Shown here: in pieces, positions 5,641 to 11,872 of the stretch
How positions within the stretch are numbered: position 1 is the stretch's first letter
How the letters are laid out: every line of letters begins with the position of its first letter
Source of the DNA: an uncultured Caulobacterales bacterium
GTDB taxonomy: Bacteria > Pseudomonadota > Alphaproteobacteria > Caulobacterales > Caulobacteraceae
Assembly: GCA_903903715.1 (NCBI GenBank)
Contig: CAIUZX010000325.1
Coordinates: forward strand, 1 to 15,124
Length of the DNA: 15,124 nucleotides
Direction: 5' to 3'
Made by a program: the position numbers and the translations under genes
Notes under the pieces: generated by a model
What the model was told of the DNA's origin: nothing
The model's input: only the letters and a program-made list of their open reading frames with translations
The model's database searches: none

Positions 5641-7356
5641 ATGACCAGAAAACTCCGTTCACAAGCCTGGTTCGGCGGACACGACCGCGACAGCTTCATT
5701 CACCGGAGCTGGATGAAGAACCACGGCGAGCCGGCGGACAGCTTTGACGGCCGCCCGGTCATCGGCATCTGCAACACCTTTTCCGAGCTGACCCCCTGCA
5801 ACGCCCACTTTCGGGAGCTGGCTGAGCGGGTGAAGCGCGGCGTCCTGCAGGCCGGCGGCTTTCCAGTGGAGTTTCCGGTCATGTCGCTGGGCGAAACCAA
5901 TCTTCGCCCGACGGCCATGCTGTTCCGTAACCTCGCCTCTATGGACGTGGAAGAGTCGATCCGGGCCAACCCGATAGACGGCGTTGTGCTGCTGGCGGGT
6001 TGCGACAAGACTACACCCGCGCTGCTGATGGGCGCAGCGAGCTGCGACTTGCCAACCCTGCTCGTGTCCGGCGGTCCGATGCTGAACGGGCGCTTTCAGG
6101 GCCGGACCCTAGGCTCCGGCACCGATGTCTGGCGCCTGTCGGAAGAGGTGCGCGCCGGGACCATGCCGCTGTCGACCTTTCTCGACGCGGAGGCCGCCAA
6201 CAGCCGGTCGGCGGGGCACTGCAACACCATGGGCACCGCCTCCACCATGGCCACCATGGCCGAAGCGCTGGGGATCGCCCTGCCGACCAACGCCGCCATT
6301 CCGGGGCCGGATGCGCGCCGCGCCACGCTCGCCCAGATGGCCGGACGGCGCATCGTCGAAATGGTGCACGAGGACTTGCGCCCCTCTCAGATCCTGACCC
6401 GCGAGGCCTTCGAGAACGCCGTGAAGGTGATCGGCGCGGTCGGCGGGTCGACCAACGCCGTGGTGCACCTCCTCGCCATCGCGGGACGGGTGGGCGCGCC
6501 GTTTAGTCTGGACGACTGGGACGCGTTCGGGCGCGACATCCCCTGCATCGTCGACCTGATGCCATCTGGCCGATTCCTGATGGAGGACTTCTACTACGCC
6601 GGCGGCGTGCCCGCCGTGATGAAGACGATCGCCGACCGGCTCCGCCTCGACGCCCTCACCGTCACCGGCAAGTCGGTCGGGGAGAACATCGCCGAAGCCG
6701 TCTGCTGGGACCGCGAAGTGATCCGCTCGCTGGACAATCCGTTGACATCACAAGGCGGCCTCGCCGTTCTGCGCGGCAACCTCGCCCCCCTCGGCGCGGT
6801 GATCAAGCCGTCCGCCGCGACCCCCGCCCTGCTGCAGCATCGCGGCCCAGCCCTAACGTTCGCCTCCATCGAAGACTTTCACGAACGGGTCGACGACCCT
6901 GACCTGCCAGTGACGGCCGATACGGTGTTGGTGCTGAAGAACTGCGGGCCAAGAGGCTATCCCGGAATGCCGGAGGTCGGCAACATGCCCATCCCGAAGA
7001 AGCTGCTGGAGCAGGGGGTTCGGGACATGGTGCGGGTCTCCGACGCGCGGATGAGCGGCACGGCCTATGGCGCCGCGGTGCTCCACGTCGCGCCGGAAGC
7101 CGCGGCGGGCGGGCCGCTGGCTCTGGTGGAAGATGGGGACATGATCGAGCTCGATGTCTTCGCCCGGAGGCTGCACCTGGACGTGGACGCGGCGGAACTT
7201 GATCGCCGTCGAGTGCGGTGGACGCCGCCGCCGCCGACCATGACCGGCGGATACCAGAGCCTCTACGTATCCCACGTCCTGCAGGCCGATCAGGGCGCCG
7301 ATCTTGATTTTCTCGTCGGATGCCGCGGCGCCGCCGTGCCGCGCGAAAGCCATTGA
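5641..7356 (+). CDS. IlvD/Edd family dehydratase, sugar-acid type (L-arabonate dehydratase-like)
   Basis: I start at the ATG at 5641 because MTRKLRSQAWFGG is the characteristic N-terminus of sugar-acid dehydratases in this family; in-frame GTG at 5590 would add 17 residues. The 571-residue enzyme has the cluster-binding cysteines C53 (TPCNAH), C121 (AGCDKTTPA) and C194 (GHCNTMGTAST) and the catalytic Ser of DARMSGTAYG (S472). The spacing agrees with [2Fe-2S] L-arabonate dehydratase. It would remove water from an aldonic acid to give a 2-keto-3-deoxy acid. The RSQ-WFGG start and overall length favour a sugar-acid dehydratase over biosynthetic dihydroxy-acid dehydratase, but arabonate, xylonate, gluconate or another acid cannot be told apart. 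No sugar dehydrogenase, lactonase or transporter lies beside it, so the rest of its pathway must be elsewhere. rsmE starts four bases after its stop. Confidence 0.87.
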   Translation: MTRKLRSQAWFGGHDRDSFIHRSWMKNHGEPADSFDGRPVIGICNTFSELTPCNAHFRELAERVKRGVLQAGGFPVEFPVMSLGETNLRPTAMLFRNLASMDVEESIRANPIDGVVLLAGCDKTTPALLMGAASCDLPTLLVSGGPMLNGRFQGRTLGSGTDVWRLSEEVRAGTMPLSTFLDAEAANSRSAGHCNTMGTASTMATMAEALGIALPTNAAIPGPDARRATLAQMAGRRIVEMVHEDLRPSQILTREAFENAVKVIGAVGGSTNAVVHLLAIAGRVGAPFSLDDWDAFGRDIPCIVDLMPSGRFLMEDFYYAGGVPAVMKTIADRLRLDALTVTGKSVGENIAEAVCWDREVIRSLDNPLTSQGGLAVLRGNLAPLGAVIKPSAATPALLQHRGPALTFASIEDFHERVDDPDLPVTADTVLVLKNCGPRGYPGMPEVGNMPIPKKLLEQGVRDMVRVSDARMSGTAYGAAVLHVAPEAAAGGPLALVEDGDMIELDVFARRLHLDVDAAELDRRRVRWTPPPPTMTGGYQSLYVSHVLQADQGADLDFLVGCRGAAVPRESH

Positions 7357-7360
7357 GCGC

Positions 7361-8122
7361 ATGATCCGGCTGTTCGTTGAGGCCGATCTCGTCAGCGGCG
7401 CGCTCGTCGACCTGAATTCGGATCAGGCGCGGTACGTCGGCTCGGTGATGCGACTTGCGCCGGGCGCCGACCTTGTCGTGTTCAATGGCCGCGATGGGGA
7501 ATGGATGGCAAGCCTCACCCACCTCGACAAACGATCTGCGCGGATCACGCCGCGGACGATGCTGCGTCAGCAACCCGCGCCGTCTGGGGTTGAACTGATC
7601 CTGGCTCTCATCAAGCGCAGCGCCCTGGAATGGGCCGTAGAAAAGGCGACGGAACTGGGTGTCGGCCGGATTCGCCTCATCACCACGCGTCGTTCCGTGG
7701 CGGATCACACGAATGTGTCCCGGCTAATCGCGATTGCGAGGGAAGCCGCTGAGCAGTGCGAGCGGCTGGACATTCCGGCGATCGATCCGCCAGAACGCTT
7801 TGATCATTTCGTGGCGGCCTGGCCGACGGACACGGCGCTGCTCTTCTGCGACGAAACGTCCGCCCGTACCGACCCCGATACCCCGCAAGACCTTGACCGC
7901 GTTCAGACTGTGCTTGAAGCTGCGACAGATAACGATTCCGGTCGACTAGCAGTTCTTGTCGGTCCTGAGGGGGGCTTTGACCCCGCGGAACGGACCCGAA
8001 TTCTGGGATTGAGCGGTGCGCGGCGGGTGACGCTCGGGCCCCGCATTCTGAGGGCGGAAACGGCGGCTGTCGCAGCCCTCGCAGTGGTGCAGTCGGGTCT
8101 GGCGCAAAGAGGTCGGACTTGA
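7361..8122 (+). CDS. rsmE: 16S rRNA (uracil1498-N3)-methyltransferase RsmE
   Basis: RsmE methylates N3 of U1498 in helix 44 of 16S rRNA in the assembled small subunit, using S-adenosylmethionine. The 253-residue product begins MIRLFVEADL, the usual start, with an N-terminal PUA-like domain (about 1-70) and a C-terminal SPOUT knot. The knot motifs are all present: EKATELGVGRIRLI (94-107), VLVGPEGGFDPAE (198-210) and LGPRILRAETA (225-235). I choose ATG 7361 over the in-frame ATG at 7304, which would run 19 codons into the dehydratase. The upstream stop is only four bases away and there is no strong ribosome-binding site, so translation probably depends on readthrough or coupling from the dehydratase gene. 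The gene is followed by gshA. Confidence 0.95.
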   Translation: MIRLFVEADLVSGALVDLNSDQARYVGSVMRLAPGADLVVFNGRDGEWMASLTHLDKRSARITPRTMLRQQPAPSGVELILALIKRSALEWAVEKATELGVGRIRLITTRRSVADHTNVSRLIAIAREAAEQCERLDIPAIDPPERFDHFVAAWPTDTALLFCDETSARTDPDTPQDLDRVQTVLEAATDNDSGRLAVLVGPEGGFDPAERTRILGLSGARRVTLGPRILRAETAAVAALAVVQSGLAQRGRT

Positions 8123-8232
8123 GCCCTAAGCCGAGGCGGACTATGTGGCGGCTGGCCGGTTCGAAGCGGATACTCAGACCGGGTTGAACCGTCGACGTCA
8201 GAAGACGGGATCCTGGTGGTAACGGACGTGGT

Positions 8233-8240
8233 GGGAGAGG
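8233..8240 (+). promoter_or_regulatory. Ribosome-binding site that sets a TTG start for gshA
   Basis: GGGAGAGG lies five bases before the TTG at 8246. The upstream in-frame GTG codons at 8216 and 8228 have no comparable site, so this purine run decides the start. Confidence 0.75.
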
Positions 8241-8245
8241 CGGTC

Positions 8246-9640
8246 TTGGCCGACAGCTCGAAGAATGATCGTCCGTTGAATATGGACGACCTAATCGGCG
8301 CCCTTGCAAAGGGATGCAAGCCGAAATCGGATTTCCGCGTCGGCGCCGAACATGAGAAGTTCGGATACCGGAAGGGCTCGCTCGCGCCGGTACCCTACGA
8401 CGGGGAAAATGGGGTTTTCGCTCTCCTGACCGGGCTGAAGCGTTTCGGCTGGACGGGCGTATATGAAGACCGGCCAGATGGTGGTCAGACCCTGATCGGC
8501 CTTGAGCGCCCAAGCGCGACTGGTAAAGGGCCCGGGCCAAACATCAGTCTTGAGCCAGGGGGTCAGTTCGAGCTGTCCGGCGCCCCTCTCCAAACCATGC
8601 ATGACATTTGCAAGGAGACGGGCGACCATCTTCGGGAAGTGCGCGAAGTCGCCGATGAGCTGGGCCTCGGTTTCATCGGGCTCGGCTTCACGCCCAACCT
8701 GACCCGCGCCGATATTCCGATCATGCCCAAGGGGCGGTACGGAATCATGCGCGCCTACATGCCGAAGGTCGGTGGAATGGGCCTCGACATGATGTTCCGC
8801 ACCTGCACGGTGCAGGCCAATCTCGACTTCAGTTCCGAAGCCGACATGATCGCCAAGTTTCGGATGAGCCTGGCGCTGCAGCCCATTGCCACCGCTCTTT
8901 TCGCAAACTCCCCGTTCGTCGAGGGCAAGCCGACGGGCTGGCTGTCATCCCGTGCGCGGGTCTGGACGGACACAGACCCGGACCGCACGGGCCTGCTCGA
9001 CTTTGTGTTCGAAGATGGCTTCGGATTTGAAACCTACGTCGAATACGCCCTCGACGTGCCGATGTACTTCGCCAAGCGGAACGGCCTTTATGTCGATCTC
9101 TCGGGCCAGTCGTTCCGGAAATTCATGGCGGGCGAGCTCGACGCTGCGCCCGGGGATCGGGCGACGCTCAAGGACTGGAACGACCACCTCACCACCCTGT
9201 TCCCGGAAGTCCGCCTGAAGACCTACCTTGAGATGCGCGGGGCCGACTCCGGCCCCTGGGACCGCATCTGTGCTCTGCCGGCGCTCTGGACAGGTGTGTT
9301 TTATGACGATGCAGCCCTGGCGGCCGCATGGGACCTGGCCAAGGATTGGACCGCGGAACAGAGGCATCAACTGCGCGTCGACGCCGCTCGGCTAGGCCTG
9401 AAGGCCGTCATCGCCGGTCGGTCGCTTCAGGACGTGGCGAAGGACTTCATCGCCATTTCGAAGGAAGGGCTCAAGCGCCGCGCCGCCCTGTCCGGCGGCC
9501 TGGTGGACGAAACCGGTTATCTCGCGCCGCTCGAGGAAATCGCGGACAGTGGCATGACGCCGGCCGACCGACTGCTCGAGCTCTATCACGGACCCTGGGG
9601 CGGGGACGTGACCAAGGTCTACGAGACCTTCTCCTACTAG
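8246..9640 (+). CDS. gshA: Glutamate-cysteine ligase (alphaproteobacterial/plant type)
   Basis: This enzyme joins L-glutamate and L-cysteine with ATP, the first and limiting step of glutathione synthesis, in the cytoplasm. From the TTG start it has 464 residues, the normal size of this GshA class. The segment FRVGAEHEKFGY (30-41) is the conserved N-terminal active-site region, and PGPNISLEPGGQFELSG-type sequence further on, followed by the glycine-rich GLGFIGLGFTPNL, is the ATP-grasp-like glutamine-synthetase-fold core of this class. MPKVGGMGLDMMFRTCTVQANLDF and WDRICALPALWTGVFYD are also typical. I prefer TTG at 8246 because the ribosome-binding site GGGAGAGG precedes it and it yields MADSSKNDRPL, like homologues. 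It follows rsmE by 123 bases, long enough for its own promoter, though I see no clear boxes. The stop is 49 bases before the mscS-like gene. Confidence 0.95.
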   Translation: MADSSKNDRPLNMDDLIGALAKGCKPKSDFRVGAEHEKFGYRKGSLAPVPYDGENGVFALLTGLKRFGWTGVYEDRPDGGQTLIGLERPSATGKGPGPNISLEPGGQFELSGAPLQTMHDICKETGDHLREVREVADELGLGFIGLGFTPNLTRADIPIMPKGRYGIMRAYMPKVGGMGLDMMFRTCTVQANLDFSSEADMIAKFRMSLALQPIATALFANSPFVEGKPTGWLSSRARVWTDTDPDRTGLLDFVFEDGFGFETYVEYALDVPMYFAKRNGLYVDLSGQSFRKFMAGELDAAPGDRATLKDWNDHLTTLFPEVRLKTYLEMRGADSGPWDRICALPALWTGVFYDDAALAAAWDLAKDWTAEQRHQLRVDAARLGLKAVIAGRSLQDVAKDFIAISKEGLKRRAALSGGLVDETGYLAPLEEIADSGMTPADRLLELYHGPWGGDVTKVYETFSY

Positions 9641-9670
9641 GCTAAATCGCGCCGTTGGCCTTCGCGCCGA

Positions 9671-9686
9671 ACCGCCTTATGGCGGT
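9671..9686 (+). promoter_or_regulatory. Short hairpin overlapping the ribosome-binding region of the mscS-like gene
   Basis: ACCGCC-TTAT-GGCGGT is a perfect six-pair stem with a four-base loop that ends three bases before the ATG at 9690. Its 3' arm contains GGCGG, the only purine-rich stretch that could bind the ribosome. It is not followed by a T-run, so it is a poor terminator for gshA. Confidence 0.35.
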
Positions 9687-9689
9687 CGC

Positions 9690-10550
9690 ATGAACCTTCG
9701 CGACACCGTTCAACAAACTCTCGACGAACGCACCTACGCGCTGATGCGGCTCAGTGAGGCGGCGGGCGATCTTGCGATCAATCTCCTGGTCGCTCTGATC
9801 ATCCTGGTGGTCACGATCTGGATCGCGGGGGTTCTGGCCCGATTTGTCCGCCGCGGCATGTCGCATCTGCCCGCCACCAAAGATGACGAGACGCTGCAGG
9901 GCTTTGCAAGTTCGGTCGTACGCTACGCCGCTTACACGATCGGCGCCGTCGCGGTGCTGCATCGCCTCGGCGTTGAAACGACATCGATCATCACTGTGTT
10001 GGGCGCTGCATCCTTGGCTGTGGGCCTTGCGCTGCAAGGCGCACTCAGCAATGTCGCGGCGGGAGTGATGATCCTCATCTTCCGCCCCTATCGCGTCGGG
10101 GATTTCGTGACCATCGCGGGCAAATCCGGAACGGTGAAGAAGCTGGACCTTTTCAATACCGAACTCGTCGACATTGACGGCCTCAAGGTCGTGGCGCCGA
10201 ACGGGAAAGGCTTTTCCGACGTCGTTGTGAATTATACCGACATTCCCGCTCGCCGGATCGAGATCAGTGTGCTCATCCGACACGAAGACGACCTCGAAGT
10301 TGCGCTGACGGTGCTGCGTGAGACGGCGGCGGCGGAGACACGGCTACGACCCGATCCGCCGATATGGGCGAAGGTGACCGATCTTGGACCGACGGGCGCG
10401 ACGGCCACGTTACGGGTTTGGGCTGACCTTCCGCAGTTCTGGGAGATCCGGTCGGACCTGTTGTTGGCGCTCAAGCTCGCTCTGAAACGCGCCGGCATTT
10501 CGCCTGCCTATCCCGTTCAGCTCAGCGGACCTGCTCCCGAACCTCGGTAG
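9690..10550 (+). CDS. Small-conductance mechanosensitive channel, MscS family
   Basis: The 286-residue protein is close to the length of E. coli MscS and has the same build. It has an N-terminal cytoplasm-proximal segment, TM1 at about 28-50 (INLLVALIILVVTIWIAGVL), TM2 at about 74-94, and pore helix TM3 at 99-131 with the glycine/alanine-rich packing pattern GAASLAVGLALQGALSNVAAG. Then comes the sharp FRPYRVGDFV turn into the beta domain, APNGK (169-173) and NYTDIPARRIEI, followed by an alpha/beta cage domain. The family forms homoheptamers in the inner membrane that open on tension and release solutes during hypo-osmotic shock. The gene follows gshA by 49 bases and may share its transcript. 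A hairpin sits in front of the start and another over the stop. No unusual extra domain is present. Confidence 0.94.
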   Translation: MNLRDTVQQTLDERTYALMRLSEAAGDLAINLLVALIILVVTIWIAGVLARFVRRGMSHLPATKDDETLQGFASSVVRYAAYTIGAVAVLHRLGVETTSIITVLGAASLAVGLALQGALSNVAAGVMILIFRPYRVGDFVTIAGKSGTVKKLDLFNTELVDIDGLKVVAPNGKGFSDVVVNYTDIPARRIEISVLIRHEDDLEVALTVLRETAAAETRLRPDPPIWAKVTDLGPTGATATLRVWADLPQFWEIRSDLLLALKLALKRAGISPAYPVQLSGPAPEPR

Positions 10551-10583
10551 AGCCTTTTATATTTCTCAATTCTCTAGCCGAGG
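10542..10583 (+). terminator. Hairpin across the mscS-like stop codon, possible terminator
   Basis: CCTCGGTAGAG (10542-10552) pairs with CTCTA-G-CCGAGG (10572-10583): eleven pairs with one bulged G and a 19-base AT-rich loop. The TAG stop lies inside the 5' arm. No T-run follows, so it could be a Rho-assisted terminator or a 3'-end stabiliser instead of a classic intrinsic one. Confidence 0.45.
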
Positions 10584-10615
10584 ACGGCCTTGAAAGTGGT
10601 CTGTGCGAGGCAAGA

Positions 10616-10690
10616 ACTGCGTTGAAATTTTGTTATTGCGGTAAATATTGATTAGCGTAACATTTTGGTCGGTAGCGTCCATTAATTCGC
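10616..10690 (+). promoter_or_regulatory. AT-rich promoter-like region before the six-cysteine protein
   Basis: This stretch is clearly richer in A and T than the rest of the window. TTGCGG (10636-10641) and TAACAT (10658-10663) with a 16-base spacer are the best box pair I can find; a TTGAAA at 10622-10627 is an alternative -35. It is the only sizeable non-coding gap on this side of the window, 270 bases in all, and it serves the gene at 10821. The exact boxes are uncertain. Confidence 0.4.
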
Positions 10691-10814
10691 GGGCGGCCGA
10701 CGGCTGAGTGGCGTCCGGTCAGCTGAATACAACGCCCGCGAACAACCACAGGGGAGCCTGTACGCCCGACCCGGCAGCCACGCGTGCGACGAGGCGCCTC
10801 TTTGCGAGAAAGAG
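10686..10814 (+). promoter_or_regulatory. Structured 5' leader with successive hairpins
   Basis: Three inverted repeats follow each other. The first is TTCGCGGGCG (10686-10695) with CGCCCGCGAA (10733-10742), a perfect ten-pair stem enclosing an inner GCTGA (10703-10707) with TCAGC (10719-10723). The second is ACAGG-GGAG-CCTGT (10748-10761). The third is CTCTTT (10798-10803) with AAAGAG (10809-10814), whose 3' arm holds the ribosome-binding site of the gene at 10821. GAGGCGCCTC (10791-10800) is also palindromic and overlaps the third stem. I recognise no known riboswitch or RNA family. Confidence 0.45.
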
Positions 10815-10820
10815 ACGATT

Positions 10821-11069
10821 ATGATCGGAAAGACCTGGATCGCCGCGTCCATCGGCGCGACGTTGCTCTTCTCAGCCGCCGGCGCTCAGGCGTCAGCATG
10901 TCGCGACGCCTGTAACGACCAAAGCCTTAGTTGCGAACGAACGGGCGGTTCACACGACCAATGCATGGCCACCTGGTATCAGTGTAAGTCGAAATGTGAT
11001 GCGCCGACCGTGCAAAAGACCTCGACGCCTCAAACGCCGGCGCCAAAACCCGCGCCCAAACCGCACTGA
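10821..11069 (+). CDS. Secreted six-cysteine mini-protein with proline-rich tail
   Basis: I do not recognise a named family for this 82-residue protein. Residues 1-24 form a clear Sec signal peptide (MIGKTW, a hydrophobic core, then an AQA cleavage site before SACRDAC), so it is exported to the periplasm or beyond. The mature part has six cysteines (27, 31, 38, 48, 55, 59) in mirror-image spacing, C-x3-C-x6-C-x9-C-x6-C-x3-C, with polar residues that suit two short antiparallel helices. C27-C59, C31-C55 and C38-C48 would then stack as ladder disulfides. Residues 61-82 are a Thr/Pro/Lys tail with APKPAPKP, probably unstructured and possibly touching peptidoglycan or membrane. There are no neighbours of linked function. 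A structured leader and an AT-rich promoter region precede it and a strong hairpin follows, so it is probably a single-gene transcript. Confidence 0.75.
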   Translation: MIGKTWIAASIGATLLFSAAGAQASACRDACNDQSLSCERTGGSHDQCMATWYQCKSKCDAPTVQKTSTPQTPAPKPAPKPH

Positions 11070-11087
11070 CGACAACAAACGACTGCA

Positions 11088-11121
11088 ACGCGGGCCGAGC
11101 GCTGAAAACCTCGGCCCGCGT
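11088..11121 (+). terminator. Strong GC hairpin after the six-cysteine gene
   Basis: ACGCGGGCCGAG (11088-11099) and CTCGGCCCGCGT (11110-11121) pair perfectly over twelve bases with a ten-base loop. It begins 19 bases after the stop at 11069. Only CATACTTCG follows, so the U-tract is weak and termination may be incomplete or Rho-assisted. It still best explains the end of this transcript before tetR. Confidence 0.65.
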
Positions 11122-11152
11122 CATACTTCGACGCCTCAATCGATCGCGGGCC

Positions 11153-11185
11153 TTGCGTCACGCAAACAAACGTTTCAAGTCTTGA
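11153..11185 (+). promoter_or_regulatory. Cluster of three palindromes before tetR, candidate operator
   Basis: TTGCG-TCA-CGCAA (11153-11165), AAACGTTT (11168-11175) and TCAAG-T-CTTGA (11175-11185) lie end to end within 33 bases and reach the tetR ribosome-binding site. TetR-family proteins bind such dyads as dimers and often repress their own operon, so these are the likely operator of the tetR-esterase unit. No clear -10 box is visible among them. Confidence 0.5.
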
Positions 11186-11191
11186 GGTGAT

Positions 11192-11857
11192 GTGGATTTC
11201 GAGACGAGAACGCCTTTGATGGCCGCAGACCTGTTGGACTTGAACCCTCCGGTCGGGAAGCGTGAGCAGACGAAGGTCGCAAACCGCGCCGCCATTCTCG
11301 AAGCTGCTCGCCAGGTGTTCGGGGAACTGGGTTACGACGTCGCCACTGTTCGTGACATCATTCGCCGCACGGACCTGTCCGTGGGAGCGTTCTACAATTA
11401 TTACCGTTCAAAGGAAGAGGTCTACGAGGCGCTTGCCGACGACGGCGCCCGCAGGTTCCGTCCGATCCTGCGCAAGCAGTACCAAGAGGCCGGAGATTTC
11501 GAGTCCTATATTCGTGGCGCCATCCGCGCATATCTTCAGTTCCTGCTCGCAGAGGAAGAGAGCTGGCAGCAGAGCGCGCAGGCCGCCAATCGAAATCACC
11601 CGACGCTCAGGGTTGAAACGCCGGAGATGATGGCGGTTTTTGCGGAGGTCAAAGCCGCGATCGCCGGCGTCATAGAACGTGGTCTGGCGCCCAGGGTGGA
11701 CGCAGACTACCTTGCCGCCTCATGCATCGCCGTCGCGCGCGAGATCGGAGAACGGATGCTTGAGCGGCGCCCGATCAACGTCGAAGAAGCTGCCGAGTTC
11801 GCCGTGGCTCTTATTCTCGGCGGTCTGACGGCGCTTCCGCGCTCGACCGTGTCCTGA
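11192..11857 (+). CDS. TetR/AcrR-family transcriptional regulator
   Basis: The 221-residue protein has the classic TetR N-terminal helix-turn-helix: NRAAILEAARQVFGELGYDVATVRDIIRRTDLSVGAFYNYYRSKEEVYEAL, about residues 31-81, with the recognition helix around LSVGAFYNYY. The rest is a helical ligand and dimer domain with no recognisable specificity. The start is uncertain. GTG at 11192 follows GAGGTGAT very closely, whereas ATG at 11219 (giving MAADLLDLNPP) has a weaker purine site but normal spacing; either leaves the DNA-binding domain whole. It lies 15 bases before the esterase gene in the same direction, so the pair is probably an operon in which the regulator controls the hydrolase and itself, released by a substrate or product. 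The ligand is unknown. Confidence 0.92.
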   Translation: MDFETRTPLMAADLLDLNPPVGKREQTKVANRAAILEAARQVFGELGYDVATVRDIIRRTDLSVGAFYNYYRSKEEVYEALADDGARRFRPILRKQYQEAGDFESYIRGAIRAYLQFLLAEEESWQQSAQAANRNHPTLRVETPEMMAVFAEVKAAIAGVIERGLAPRVDADYLAASCIAVAREIGERMLERRPINVEEAAEFAVALILGGLTALPRSTVS

Positions 11858-11861
11858 AGCC

Positions 11862-11865
11862 GGAG
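11862..11865 (+). promoter_or_regulatory. Ribosome-binding site that supports a TTG start of the esterase
   Basis: GGAG is seven bases before the TTG at 11873 and directly after the tetR stop. No ATG or GTG in frame is nearby, since the next in-frame Met is residue 55, beyond the expected N-terminal cap. Confidence 0.7.
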
Positions 11866-11872
11866 CTTTCCA

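Noticed and set aside
6241..6260. Direct repeat CCACCATGG twice in tandem
   Set aside because: It encodes Thr-Met-Ala-Thr-Met-Ala within the conserved dehydratase sequence and is explained by coding.
6803..7708. 301-codon open frame on the minus strand
   Set aside because: It is antisense to the end of the dehydratase and to rsmE, both with intact motifs, and its product is Arg/Pro-rich without domain likeness.
8157..8208. CGGTTC/GAACCG and CCGTC/GACGG inverted repeats between rsmE and gshA
   Set aside because: The arms are five to six bases with long loops and compete with each other; no promoter or known leader consensus accompanies them.
7680..8540. 286-codon open frame on the minus strand
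   Set aside because: It is antisense to rsmE and gshA and reads as Arg/Ser/Pro-rich noise typical of GC-rich shadow frames.
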